Shown here: positions 52,624 to 61,931 of the stretch, piece after piece
How the letters are laid out: each line of letters starts with the position of its first letter
Numbering within the stretch: the first letter of the stretch is position 1
NCBI RefSeq assembly: GCF_035956715.1
Contig: NZ_CP108381.1
Location: 5,302,001-5,366,000, forward strand
Direction: 5' to 3'
DNA: 64,000 bases
DNA from: Nocardia sp. NBC_01329
GTDB taxonomy: Bacteria; Actinomycetota; Actinomycetes; Mycobacteriales; Mycobacteriaceae
Notes under the pieces: generated by a model
What the model saw: only the letters and a program-made list of their open reading frames with translations
What the model was told of the DNA's origin: nothing
Databases searched by the model: none
Translations under genes and position numbers: made by a program

Positions 52624-53442
52624 TCATTGCGGTACCACGCGCCGGGTTATCTCGTCCGCCCAGAGCAAACCCGCGCAGGCCAATCCGGTGCCGAGCGGCA
52701 GCAGGTAGAGACCGGATGGGGATACGAACAGCACATGGAGCGGATGTGCACCCATCAACTGCCCCAGACCGACACCGAGCAGCGGTAGAGCCGCCAGGAT
52801 CGCGGCGGTCGCGCGAGCGCCGGCCAGCGAAGCATCGGTACGGCTCCGGAATCTGATCCGCGCACCGAGGTCGGCTCGGGCGGCCGAAAGTAGTTCGGCG
52901 AGCGCGAGGCCGTGCCGTTCGGCGACTCGCCAGGCGTCCGCGATGCGACCGAGTTCGGCGGCGATCACGGTGTCGGGACGGAGTAGACCTTCAGCACCCG
53001 ACCCGCCCAACCGGCTGCGCGCCGACCCGACTGCGAACGCCGCGGCCGCGATTCCGCTCGTCTCCCGGGCAGCGGCCGCCGCCGCTGCGCTCGGATGGGC
53101 ACCGACGCGTAATTCGGAAATCACCGTCTCGAGACCGTCGAGCAGATAGCCGCATTCGTTGCGGTGCAGACGTATCCGGCGGGTTCGGCGCAGCCGCACC
53201 GACACCGTCCCTACGACGAGCAGCGCGGCAATCACGCTACCGCTGCCCAGAACCAACGCGGGGACACATCCGATCAGGGCTGCCGCGAGCAGCACCCAGC
53301 GCTTCGAAATACGTCGCTGTGCAGGAGTTTCGAACAGCGCACCGAAACGGCGCCTTCTTTCGGAGACCGGTACGAGCAGCAACGCCGGCACCGTGCACCC
53401 GAACGCCGCAGCGGCGGCCCGCGGCCCTTCGACGTCGAACAT
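52624..53442 (-). CDS. TadB-like inner-membrane platform protein (T2SS F family)
   Basis: 272 residues. Two N-terminal helices (VLLAAALIGCVPALVLGSGSVIAALLVV), an F domain with RIADAWRVAERHGLALAELLSAARADLGAR, and two C-terminal helices. ATG overlaps the TadA stop by one base. Counterpart of Rv3658c. Confidence 0.83.
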   Translation of the reverse strand: MFDVEGPRAAAAAFGCTVPALLLVPVSERRRRFGALFETPAQRRISKRWVLLAAALIGCVPALVLGSGSVIAALLVVGTVSVRLRRTRRIRLHRNECGYLLDGLETVISELRVGAHPSAAAAAAARETSGIAAAAFAVGSARSRLGGSGAEGLLRPDTVIAAELGRIADAWRVAERHGLALAELLSAARADLGARIRFRSRTDASLAGARATAAILAALPLLGVGLGQLMGAHPLHVLFVSPSGLYLLPLGTGLACAGLLWADEITRRVVPQ

Positions 53443-54641
53443 CACCGCGTCCGTTCCGCGAGTATTGCCCGAAGCACCCCGGCGGCAGGGGCAGGACCGG
53501 CTGCTCGCCAAGCCGCGCAGATCTCCACTCCGCCGGCGGTGTCACGTTGCACCACCCCGATTTCCCCGAGGTACCGGAAGCCGTCGGCGCGACGCCGTAC
53601 GTGCAGCACCACTTGGACTGCGGCGGCCAGTTGACTGTGCAGTGCGGACCGGTCCATTCCGCCCAGGCCCGCCAGCGCCTCGAGCCGGGCCACGACCTCT
53701 CGCGGCGAGTTGGCGTGAACGGTGCCCGCACCGCCGTCGTGCCCGGTGTTCAACGCGGTCAACAGATCGACGACTTCCGCACCCCGGACCTCACCGACCA
53801 CCAGGCGGTCCGGTCGCATGCGCAACGCTTGCCGGACGAGATCGCGCAGCGTGATCGCCCCCGCCCCCTCGATATTTGGGGGCCGGGCCACCAGCCGGAC
53901 CACATGTGGATGCGGCGGCGCGAGTTCGGCCGCATCCTCGACACAGATGATGCGTTCACCCTGACCTACCTGGGCGAGTAGCGCGGAGAGCAGTGTGGTC
54001 TTCCCCGCTCCGGTGCCACCGACCACCAGGAAGGCCAGCCGGGCGCGGATGATCTGTCGTAGCAGGGTTTCCGCTGCGGGTGGCACCGCGCCGGCTCGGA
54101 CCAGCGCGTCCATGCCCTGGGTCGCCGGGCGCAGGATCCGCAGCGACAGACAGGTTCCGCCCCGAGCGATCGGTGCGAGCACGGCGTGCAGTCGCACACC
54201 GAAATTCTGTCCCAGCAATAGTTCCCGGCCGGACAGCTGCCCGTCGACCCAGGGCTGTGCGTCGTCGAGTCGGCGGCCCGCCGATAGGGCCAGACGCTGC
54301 GCCAACCGACGAACGGCGGCCTCGTCCGGAAAGGTCGTCGAGGTGCGTTCGACGCCGTGCCCCCGGTCGATCCACACGGCATCGGGAGCGGTGACCAGCA
54401 CATCGGCCACCGTCGGATCGTGCAACAGCGGTTCCAGCGCCCCGGCGCCGGTGAGTTCGGTCTGCAACAGTCGCAGAGCGCGCAGCAGATCCGTATCCCC
54501 CAGCATCCCACCGGCTTCGGCACGGATGGCTGCCGCGACGCGAGCGGGCTCGGGCTCCGCGTGATCTCCGGCCAGTCGTTCACGTACCCGCTCCAGCAGT
54601 TCGGTGGTGACCACGCCGGTCGGTTCGGCAGTGGTACTCAT
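53442..54641 (-). CDS. TadA/CpaF-type secretion ATPase
   Basis: 399 residues. Hexameric motor of Flp pili. Walker A GGTGAGKTTLLSAL, Asp box ICVEDAAEL, Walker B RPDRLVVGEVRGAEVVDLL and His box GTVHANSPREVVARLE. The N-terminal domain contains VADVLVTAPDAVWIDRG. ATG overlaps the ssd stop as ATGA; a longer open frame upstream lies inside ssd and is rejected. Counterpart of Rv3659c. Confidence 0.92.
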   Translation of the reverse strand: MSTTAEPTGVVTTELLERVRERLAGDHAEPEPARVAAAIRAEAGGMLGDTDLLRALRLLQTELTGAGALEPLLHDPTVADVLVTAPDAVWIDRGHGVERTSTTFPDEAAVRRLAQRLALSAGRRLDDAQPWVDGQLSGRELLLGQNFGVRLHAVLAPIARGGTCLSLRILRPATQGMDALVRAGAVPPAAETLLRQIIRARLAFLVVGGTGAGKTTLLSALLAQVGQGERIICVEDAAELAPPHPHVVRLVARPPNIEGAGAITLRDLVRQALRMRPDRLVVGEVRGAEVVDLLTALNTGHDGGAGTVHANSPREVVARLEALAGLGGMDRSALHSQLAAAVQVVLHVRRRADGFRYLGEIGVVQRDTAGGVEICAAWRAAGPAPAAGVLRAILAERTR

Positions 54642-55759
54642 CCGGCTCTCCGCTCGTCGGGTGGGCTCGGTACCGCCAGCACCGCGTCGCACGCGTCCCG
54701 CAATGGGCCGCGCCGCAGCCGCAGGCCCCTGCGTTCGAGCCGTGCGGCCAGTCCGGGTTGTGCTCGGACCGCCGCCAGCAGAGGAAGTTCGAGCACCGCG
54801 GCGATATCGTGGCCGCGCAGATTTCCGGGCGCGGGGCCACGCACCACCAGGCCGCGGTTCGGGTTGCGCCGGGCTATCCATTCCGCCGCCGCACCCGCGG
54901 CCGCTACCGCACGCAGCTGTGCGGGGACAATCAGCACCACGAGGTCGGCCGCGTCGAGTATCCGGTCCGTATGCGGGCCGCGCTCGCTGGATATATCGCA
55001 GACGACCAGATCGCCCGCGCCCCGAGCTGCCTCGATTACCGCATGCGCGGCAGCCGCGCCGATGGGGCCGGTACGCCCGCTGCCCCGGCCACAGGACAGC
55101 ACCGACAGACCGGCACCCGCGACGGGAAGTGCGTTGTGCAGTTCGGCCGCGGCGACTCGACCGTCGTCCACGACCAGATCCGGCCAGCGCAAGCCGGGTG
55201 CGGCCTCGATACCGAGCAGCAGGTCGAGGCCACCGCCATGGGGCGCGCCGTCGACCAGCACCGTATGCGGACGGAAACCCGCGGTGGCCAAGCGCAGGGC
55301 GGTAGCGGCGGCGAGGATGGAGGCTCCGGCCCCGGCACCCGCACCGGCCATGGCGATCACCACTCCGCCGTCGGCGTGCTGTTGCCCGTACTCGGCGAAT
55401 TTCTCGATGAGACCGACGGCGGCGCTCGGTAGGGCGATCACCCGCTCCGCCCCGATCACCGCAGCAGCCTGCCAATCGGCCAGTCCGGGCTCACCGTCGG
55501 TGACCGTCACCACCCCGCCGCGCCGCGGCGGCGACACGCTCGCACACGCCACCGCGGCCTCGGTGTCGAGTACCACCAGCGGGGCAGCGGACCAGGAGTG
55601 CCTGCCGACAGGGACCTCGCTCTCGGCGATCCGCCGACCAGCCGCGGCGGCGACCCTGCGCACTTCCTCACGGAGGCGGTCGTCCCGGATGAGCACCAGC
55701 ACCGCGGGCGGGTCCCCGGCGGTGGGCATCGCGTCGTGATCCGTCGCGTTGTGATCCAT
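54638..55759 (-). CDS. ssd: TadZ/CpaE-like, septum-site-determining Ssd homologue
   Basis: 373 residues. N-terminal receiver-like half, then a MinD-type deviant ATPase half. The P-loop position reads MAGAGAGAGASIL, lacking the conserved Lys residues of MinD/ParA proteins, so ATP hydrolysis is doubtful. VCDISSERGPHTDRILDAADLVVLIV is the switch II region. Rv3660c inhibits septation when overproduced and may place the Tad machine at the pole. First gene of the tad operon. Start ATG 55759 has a weak ribosome site. Confidence 0.82.
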   Translation of the reverse strand: MDHNATDHDAMPTAGDPPAVLVLIRDDRLREEVRRVAAAAGRRIAESEVPVGRHSWSAAPLVVLDTEAAVACASVSPPRRGGVVTVTDGEPGLADWQAAAVIGAERVIALPSAAVGLIEKFAEYGQQHADGGVVIAMAGAGAGAGASILAAATALRLATAGFRPHTVLVDGAPHGGGLDLLLGIEAAPGLRWPDLVVDDGRVAAAELHNALPVAGAGLSVLSCGRGSGRTGPIGAAAAHAVIEAARGAGDLVVCDISSERGPHTDRILDAADLVVLIVPAQLRAVAAAGAAAEWIARRNPNRGLVVRGPAPGNLRGHDIAAVLELPLLAAVRAQPGLAARLERRGLRLRRGPLRDACDAVLAVPSPPDERRAG

Positions 55760-55864
55760 GGGCTAAGCGTGGCCCGCTGAAGTCCCCCGAATCGGACCCT
55801 TGTGAGGATTGTGGACAACTCGCGGGTTGTGGAGAACTCTCGAACTGCCCGGAGGCCGCCCCTG

Positions 55865-55962
55865 AATAGAGGACGGCCCCAGCCGGGGGGGGAGGAGGCT
55901 GGGGCCGTCGGGGTTCAGCCCCGGGGGGTCGGGCTGAACGCGCCTGGAACAAGTCCAGGTGC
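55865..55962 (-). ncRNA. 6C small RNA
   Basis: On the minus strand two hairpins have C-rich loops. GTTCAGCCC (55939-55931 side) pairs with GGGCTGAAC around GACCCCCCGG, and GACGGCCCCAGCC pairs with GGCTGGGGCCGTC (55909-55872) around TCCTCCCCCCCC. A small CCTGGA/TCCAGG stem precedes them. A -10 TAGTAT (55973-55968) implies a start near 55962. The loops with six or more C and the location between ssd and a HAD phosphatase match the actinobacterial 6C RNA (B11 in M. tuberculosis), a regulator of growth and division genes acting through C-rich loops. Confidence 0.88.
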
Positions 55963-56123
55963 CAGCAATACTACACCCAAGCCCCGACCGGAACGCAAGC
56001 CCGACGACAAAGAAGTTCCGCAGGTCACCCTCACTTCGGGGGCCCGGAGAAAACCACAGGTCAGAACATACGCGAGCGGGAATCGGGCACGACACGCCAC
56101 GCCTCGATGCCTATCCTGGAGTG

Positions 56124-56957
56124 GTGACGGGACCCGGCAAAACGACACCATCTCCCGACGATCGGCGCGGCGAGAACGGCCGCATCGCCGCCTTCTTCGA
56201 TCTGGACAAGACGGTGATCGCCAGATCGAGCACTTTCGTGTTCAGCAAACCGTTCTTCGACCAGGGTCTGATCACTCGGCGCACCGTACTCGAGAGCAGT
56301 TATGCCCATTTCATGTTCCTGCTCTCCGGTGCCGACCACGATCAGATGGAGCGCATGCGTGCTCATCTGACCGAAATGTGCGCGGGTTGGGATGTCGCCC
56401 AGATCCGGTCGATCGTGGCGGACACTCTGCACGAACTGGTGGACCCGCTGATCTACGCAGAGGCCGTCGACCTCATCGCCGACCACCGTATCCGCGGCCA
56501 CGACGTAGTCATCGTCTCCGCCTCAGGCGAGGAGGTGGTGGCGCCGATCGCCGAAGCGCTCGGCGCGACCCACACGGCGGCGACCCGAATGGAAGTCGTG
56601 GACGGGAAGTACACCGGAGCGGTCGATTTCTACTGTTACGGCGAGGGCAAAGTCACCGCCATCGAGAAACTCGCGGCCACTGAGGGTTACGAACTCTCCC
56701 GTTGCTACGCGTACTCCGATTCGATCACCGATCTGCCGATGCTCACCGCGGTCGGCCATCCCACCGCGGTGAACCCCGACCGCAATCTGCGCCGAGAAGC
56801 GACAAACCGCGGATGGCCCGTTCTGAGCTTCTCCAACCCGGTCTCGCTCTGGTCACGGTTTCAGGCACCATCGAAAACCGTGGCCGCGGGAGTAGCGGTC
56901 GGCGTCAGCGCCCTCATCGCGGGAGCAGTCACCTATCGGCTGTTGCGACGGCGCTGA
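56124..56957 (+). CDS. HAD-IB family phosphatase
   Basis: 277 residues. HAD motif I AFFDLDKTVIA, motif II VIVSASGEE, motif III/IV YSDSITDLPML, of the SerB-like subfamily IB. A C-terminal helix (AAGVAVGVSALIAGAVTYRLL) should anchor it in the membrane. The GTG at 56124 lies 6 nt after TATCCT (56112-56117), so the mRNA is probably leaderless. Counterpart of Rv3661. Confidence 0.87.
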   Translation: MTGPGKTTPSPDDRRGENGRIAAFFDLDKTVIARSSTFVFSKPFFDQGLITRRTVLESSYAHFMFLLSGADHDQMERMRAHLTEMCAGWDVAQIRSIVADTLHELVDPLIYAEAVDLIADHRIRGHDVVIVSASGEEVVAPIAEALGATHTAATRMEVVDGKYTGAVDFYCYGEGKVTAIEKLAATEGYELSRCYAYSDSITDLPMLTAVGHPTAVNPDRNLRREATNRGWPVLSFSNPVSLWSRFQAPSKTVAAGVAVGVSALIAGAVTYRLLRRR

Positions 56958-57449
56958 ACACACCCACGAACCGGACTCATAGCATATGACTCCGACCGAT
57001 GTGCCCGATTTCCATTTGTTCTACGGACTTGTGGTAAACCTTGCTGTGAGTGCAGTCACAGTGTAAAAATGGAGGCACGGAAGGAAGGACGGCCAGGGCG
57101 GAGCCGGAAGAGAAGGCTCAGTCTCCCGACCCACCTTCCCAGCACGGACTCCAGGCACCCACGCGGAGCTCGCCGCTACAAGGGCAGAAGCGTTGTGGGC
57201 CTGCGAAATCCGGTCCGCTGCCGGCGATGGCCTCGCATAGCTGCGGGGATGAGCTGCTGCGGAGCCCGGAGGAACGCCGAGGCCGGAGAACACAACCCAA
57301 ACCAGCACGCATGGTAACCGGGTAGTCCGTGCTCGCGGGCGGTGAGGTCTTACGACCACACCGCCCGCTTTGACGTTCAAGGACAGACGTTCGGGAACAT
57401 TCGAGCCGCTCACCACGATGTACCGCGAACGGAACCGGCCGTTCGGCGA
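56958..57449. other. convergent intergenic region
   Basis: 492 bases between the HAD gene and the Fic-like gene. A dyad CTGTGA-GTGCAG-TCACAG lies at 57044-57061, just before an AGTGTAAAAATGGAGG stretch that could start an 82-codon Arg-rich frame (57069-57317). That frame lacks any recognisable domain and its composition is unconvincing. A purine-rich tract (GGAAGGAAGGACGG) follows. Confidence 0.35.
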
Positions 57450-58196
57450 CTATCCCGCGGCGGCGTCCGCGATCGATGTCGCTTCCCGGGCGCCGTCCTC
57501 GAGGGCCCCGCAGCAGAACAACACCCAGCCACCCACACCGTCCGCTGTACCGGATCCGAACCCGGCCGCCGCATCGAGGTAGGCCTGGCGCCGCCGCAAC
57601 CAGAAGACCTCGGGGACACCGAGCGAACGTGGATCCAGCCCGCTGGAAACCGTCACCAACCGAGACGCGGCCCGCGCGACCAATCCGTCCGCGGAACCGA
57701 ACGGTTTCAGGGTGAGCAGCTCTCCGTGCACCACGGCGGCGGTGACCGGTGCGGGCACGGAGGTGGTGAGCAGCGTCTGCGCCAGCGCATCCAGGCGCTG
57801 CGCGACTCCCCTGTCGGCCCGGGGACGGCCCAGTCCGTTCTCGTCGTCGACCAGATCGGCGGCGGCCAGCAGATGCAACCGGGCGAGGGCCTGCAGCGGT
57901 GCCCGTTCCCAGATACCGACCAGATTCCGCAGCGCGTCGCCGTCGAGCGCCTGACCCACCCGTAACGCACCGGCCAGGATCGGGTCGGTAACCGTTCCGT
58001 CGGCAGGCAACTCGGTGCTGCCGCCCTCCAGTGCCGCCGACGACCGTGCCGCACGCACCGAGGCTTCGGCGGCCGTAGTCGCCCAGCCCCGGCGGTTCGA
58101 CCGGTGTCGGTGGACCTCGGCAAGCGCATCCCGAGCCTTGTCGGCGGCGACCCGGACCCCGGGCAGTTCGATGAGCGGCGCAAGCGGATCGGTCAC
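57450..58196 (-). CDS. degenerate Fic-like protein
   Basis: 248 residues, counterpart of Rv3662c. SSAALEGGSTELP resembles the segment before a Fic domain, and LTLKPFGSADGLVARAASRLV aligns with the Fic core HPFxxGNGRxxR. The catalytic His is Lys, and the Asn and Arg of GNGR are altered, so AMP transfer is unlikely. KPF...DG...R retains the phosphate-binding shape. Possibly a non-catalytic regulator; its annotation in databases as an oxidoreductase is not supported by a visible motif. Confidence 0.65.
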   Translation of the reverse strand: MTDPLAPLIELPGVRVAADKARDALAEVHRHRSNRRGWATTAAEASVRAARSSAALEGGSTELPADGTVTDPILAGALRVGQALDGDALRNLVGIWERAPLQALARLHLLAAADLVDDENGLGRPRADRGVAQRLDALAQTLLTTSVPAPVTAAVVHGELLTLKPFGSADGLVARAASRLVTVSSGLDPRSLGVPEVFWLRRRQAYLDAAAGFGSGTADGVGGWVLFCCGALEDGAREATSIADAAAG

Positions 58197-58294
58197 GGAT
58201 CAGCACGCTACCGGCGACGAGCCGCAGGGTGAGCGCTGGCCCCGCGGCGCGAGCGGGTCGGCGTACCCGTTCGGGCGCCGGCCCGAACCGGCTC

Positions 58295-59932
58295 TCAGCC
58301 GACGAACAGATCGCGGCCCGGGATGGCGTCGAGCAGGCGGCGGGTGTACTCCTCGCGCGGGGAGTCGAAGATCTCGCCGGTGACCGCAGCCTCGACGATC
58401 CGCCCCCGGTGCATCACCAGGACCTCGTCCGCGAGCTGGGCGACCACCGCCAGATCGTGGGTGATGAAAAGGTAGGTGAGACCCAGCTCGTCCTGGAGCC
58501 GGGTGAGCAGCTCGAGAATGTTCTGCTGGACCAATACGTCCAGCGCCGATACCGCTTCGTCACAGATCAGTAGTTCCGGTTCCAGGGCGAGGGCGCGCGC
58601 GATGGCGACCCGTTGCCGCTGCCCGCCGGAGAGCTCGTTGGGGTAGCGAGCCAGCACACTGCTGGGTAGCGCGACCTGTTCCAGCAGCTCGCGGACCCGG
58701 ATTCCACGTTCGGCGCGGGTGCCCAGGCCGTGGGTCCGCAGCGGTTCCTCGATACACCGGTGGATCGAGTACATCGGATCGAGCGAGGCGTACGGGTTCT
58801 GGAAGATCGGCTGCACCCGGCGGCGGAACCGGACCTGTTCGCGACCGCGCAGGCCACCGATATCCCTGCCGTCGAAGGCGACCGAACCGGAACTGGGTTC
58901 GAGCAGACCGAGCACGAGCTGAGCGACTGTGGACTTCCCGGACCCGGACTCGCCGACCAGAGCGGTGGTACGGCCGCGATGCAACGCGAACGAGACATCG
59001 TCGACGGCAACGGCTTCCCCGGACCGCCACGGCACCGAACCGCGGGTCCGATACCGCTTGGTGAGCCGGTCGGCGACCAGGACGGGAGCCGCGCCGTCGT
59101 GCGCACGAGCGCGCCCCGGACGGCGAGCGGCCGTCAGGGAGGGCGCCGAGTCGACCAGCTTCCGGGTGTACTCGTGCCGCGGATCGCGCAGCAGTTCCAG
59201 TGCCGGGCCCGACTCCACCACCCGGCCGCGGTACATCACCACCAGATGTTCGGCCCGTTCGGCGGCCAGCCCGAGATCATGGGTGATGAGCAACATCGCG
59301 GTCCCGAATTCTCCGGTGAGACCGGCGATGTGATCGAGAATCCGGCGCTGCACAGTGACATCGAGGGCGGAGGTCGGTTCGTCGGCGATCAGCAGATCAG
59401 GCCGGCCCGACAGTGCCATCGCGATCAGCGCGCGCTGTCGAAGGCCGCCGGACAGTTCATGGGGATACTGATCGATCCGCTGCTCGGGGTCGGGTATACC
59501 CGCCGCGCGCAGGAGTTCCACCGCTTGTTCCTGTGCGGCGCGGCCGCGGGCGATACCGTTGGCCACCAGCGTTTCTCGGATCTGGAACCCGATCTTGTGC
59601 ACCGGGTCCAAGTTCGACATCGGGTCCTGGGGCACGAAGCCGATCCTGGTTCCGCGTAGGTCCACCAGTCGCGATTCGGGCGCACCGGCCAGTTCCGTTC
59701 CGTCGAATTCGATACTGCCACCGACGATTCGGCCGGCCCGCGCCAGCAGACCGATGATCGCCTGCGCGGTGGTCGACTTCCCGGACCCGCTCTCGCCGAC
59801 AATCGCGACCGTCTCCCCCGCGTACACCGTCAGGTCCACACCGCGCACGGCGTCCACCCTTTTGTCCCCCGACCCGAACGCGATACGCAGATCGCGGATC
59901 CGGAGCAGCGGATGCTCGTTCTCGGCGCTCAT
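58295..59932 (-). CDS. dppD: dipeptide ABC transporter, fused double ATPase subunit
   Basis: 545 residues with two ABC domains (DppD and DppF fused), as in mycobacteria. Walker A GESGSGKST occurs in both halves; signatures LSGGLRQRA and LSGGQRQRV; Walker B LLIADEPTSALD and LLICDEAVSALD. The oligopeptide C-terminal motif region follows. AGGGAG precedes ATG 59932. Energises uptake with DppB/C. Confidence 0.95.
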   Translation of the reverse strand: MSAENEHPLLRIRDLRIAFGSGDKRVDAVRGVDLTVYAGETVAIVGESGSGKSTTAQAIIGLLARAGRIVGGSIEFDGTELAGAPESRLVDLRGTRIGFVPQDPMSNLDPVHKIGFQIRETLVANGIARGRAAQEQAVELLRAAGIPDPEQRIDQYPHELSGGLRQRALIAMALSGRPDLLIADEPTSALDVTVQRRILDHIAGLTGEFGTAMLLITHDLGLAAERAEHLVVMYRGRVVESGPALELLRDPRHEYTRKLVDSAPSLTAARRPGRARAHDGAAPVLVADRLTKRYRTRGSVPWRSGEAVAVDDVSFALHRGRTTALVGESGSGKSTVAQLVLGLLEPSSGSVAFDGRDIGGLRGREQVRFRRRVQPIFQNPYASLDPMYSIHRCIEEPLRTHGLGTRAERGIRVRELLEQVALPSSVLARYPNELSGGQRQRVAIARALALEPELLICDEAVSALDVLVQQNILELLTRLQDELGLTYLFITHDLAVVAQLADEVLVMHRGRIVEAAVTGEIFDSPREEYTRRLLDAIPGRDLFVG

Positions 59933-59978
59933 ATCTGCTCCCTGCCTCGACTCCGCGACCCCCACTCGCCCGATGCGC

Positions 59979-60941
59979 TCACCTCGACGCCCGACCTTTC
60001 GGATCCAGGGCATCGCCCAGGGCGTCACCGAGCATGATGAAGCCGAGCACCGTCAGCGCCAGGGCGGTGGCCGGGTAGAAGAGGATCAGCGAACCGCCGC
60101 GCAACTGCTGCTGGCCGGTCGCGATATCGGCGCCCCAGGAAACCTCGGTCGGTGGTAGACCGACGCCCAGGAACGACAGTGTCGCCTCGGTGACGATGAA
60201 GACCCCGAGCCAGATCGCGGTCACCACGATCACCGGGCCCAGCGAGTTGGGCACGACGTGCCGGATCAGGATGACGAGACGGGATACGCCCAGCGCTCGT
60301 GCCGCCAGTACGTATTCGCTGTCCTTCGCGGCGATCACCGCACCGCGGGCGATCCGCGCCGCCTGCGGCCAGGTGAAACCGGCGAGCGTGATGATCACCA
60401 GCCAGACCGTCCGGGTGGTCGACAACTGCATGAGCACAATGGCGGCGAGCATCAGCGGAATTGCGTACACGATCTCGGAGATCCGGGAGATCACCGAGTC
60501 GAGCAGTCCACCGTAATATCCGGCCAGCGCCCCTAGCGTGGCACCCACCAGTACGAACAGCAGAGCAGCGCCGACGCCGGTGAGGACCGACGCACGCGCC
60601 CCGTAGACGGTGCGGGCGTAGATATCGCACCCCTGCAGATCGAAGCCGAACCAGTGCGCCGCGCTCGGCGGCAGCAGGCTGTTGTCCACCACGCAGTAGC
60701 GCGGGTCCTGAGCGGTGAACAGGCCCGGGAACGCCGCGACCACCAGGACCAGCGCAATGATCGCCACCGCTACCAGGAACAACGGATTGCGGCGCAGACC
60801 GTGCCAGGCCTGACCCCAGAATCCGTTCGGTGCGCCCACTGCCCGTACTCGGTCGGTGGTCTCGACGGCGACCGCGTCCGGCGCCGCGACCCAGCGCTGC
60901 CTGTCCGGCCTGATCGGGCGGGCCGGCAACTCATCGGACAT
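59979..60941 (-). CDS. dppC: dipeptide ABC transporter permease
   Basis: 320 residues with six helices; N-terminal OppC-like segment (QAWHGLRRNPLFLVAVAI) and the EAA loop region AARALGVSRLVILIRHVVPNSLGPVIV. AGGAG precedes ATG 60941. Confidence 0.94.
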   Translation of the reverse strand: MSDELPARPIRPDRQRWVAAPDAVAVETTDRVRAVGAPNGFWGQAWHGLRRNPLFLVAVAIIALVLVVAAFPGLFTAQDPRYCVVDNSLLPPSAAHWFGFDLQGCDIYARTVYGARASVLTGVGAALLFVLVGATLGALAGYYGGLLDSVISRISEIVYAIPLMLAAIVLMQLSTTRTVWLVIITLAGFTWPQAARIARGAVIAAKDSEYVLAARALGVSRLVILIRHVVPNSLGPVIVVTAIWLGVFIVTEATLSFLGVGLPPTEVSWGADIATGQQQLRGGSLILFYPATALALTVLGFIMLGDALGDALDPKGRASR

Positions 60942-60955
60942 GACCACACTCCTGT

Positions 60956-61882
60956 TCAGGTATAGCGGATCCGCGGATCGAGCACGGCGTACAGCAGGTC
61001 CACCAAGAGGTTGGCGAGCAGGAACACCACGATCAGCACCGTGACGAACGAGACCACCGTCGGGGCCTCGCCCCGGACGACGGCCTGGTAGAGAGTGCCG
61101 CCGACGCCCGGAATGTTGAAAATTCCCTCGGTCACGATCGCTCCGCCCATCAGCGCGCCCAGATCGGCACCTAGGAAGGTGATCACCGGGATCAGCGAAT
61201 TGCGCAGGATATGTACCCGGACCACCCGCCGCCGCGGCAGTCCCTTGGCGGTAGCGGTGCGCACGTAGTCGGCGTCCCGGTTCTCGGCGACCGCGTTACG
61301 GGTCAGCCGCAGCACGTAGGCGAAGGACAACGCGCCGAGCACCAGCGCCGGTACCACCAACCGGCCCCAGCTCGCGTCGGCACCGACGGTGACCGGTGCG
61401 ATCCCCCACTCGACGCCCAGCAGGTATTGGGCGAGGAAACCCAGCACGAACACCGGGATCGCGATCACGACCAGGCTCAACACCAGCATCGTGGAGTCGA
61501 ACAACTTCCCTTTCCGCAAGCCCGCCAGCGTGCCGAACAGGACTCCGAATACCGCCTCGAACAGCAGCGCCAGGACTGTGAGTCGGATGGTGATCGGAAA
61601 GGCGCGGGCCAGTTCGTCTTTCACCGAGCGCCCGGAGAACGTGGTGCCGAGATCGAAGGTGAAGATGCCCTTCAGGTAGTAGAGGTACTGCACCAGGAAC
61701 GAGCGGTCGAGGTGGTAGCGGGCCCTCAGTTGCGCTTCCAACGCGGGCGTGAGGGTTCGGTCACCGGCCAGGGCGGCGACCGAACCGCCGGAGACCTTGT
61801 AGATCAGGAAGTAGATGAGCAGGGTCGCCCCGAAGAACACCGGGATCATCTGCAGCAGCCGCCGCACTACATACCACGCCAT
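60956..61882 (-). CDS. dppB: dipeptide ABC transporter permease
   Basis: 308 residues. MAWYVVRRLLQMIPVFFGATLLIYFL is the typical DppB first helix; EAA loop RTATAKGLPRRRVVRVHILRNSLIPVI. The ATG at 61882 has AGGAG 5 nt upstream. 14 nt before dppC. Confidence 0.95.
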   Translation of the reverse strand: MAWYVVRRLLQMIPVFFGATLLIYFLIYKVSGGSVAALAGDRTLTPALEAQLRARYHLDRSFLVQYLYYLKGIFTFDLGTTFSGRSVKDELARAFPITIRLTVLALLFEAVFGVLFGTLAGLRKGKLFDSTMLVLSLVVIAIPVFVLGFLAQYLLGVEWGIAPVTVGADASWGRLVVPALVLGALSFAYVLRLTRNAVAENRDADYVRTATAKGLPRRRVVRVHILRNSLIPVITFLGADLGALMGGAIVTEGIFNIPGVGGTLYQAVVRGEAPTVVSFVTVLIVVFLLANLLVDLLYAVLDPRIRYT

Positions 61883-61931
61883 GGGCACTCCTGCGGTTCG
61901 GGCGAGGATCCGCCGGCGGCGGTCATGGCGG

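Noticed and set aside
57069..57317. 82-codon Arg-rich plus-strand frame as a leaderless gene
   Set aside because: No TANNNT box at the required distance and no recognisable composition or domain.
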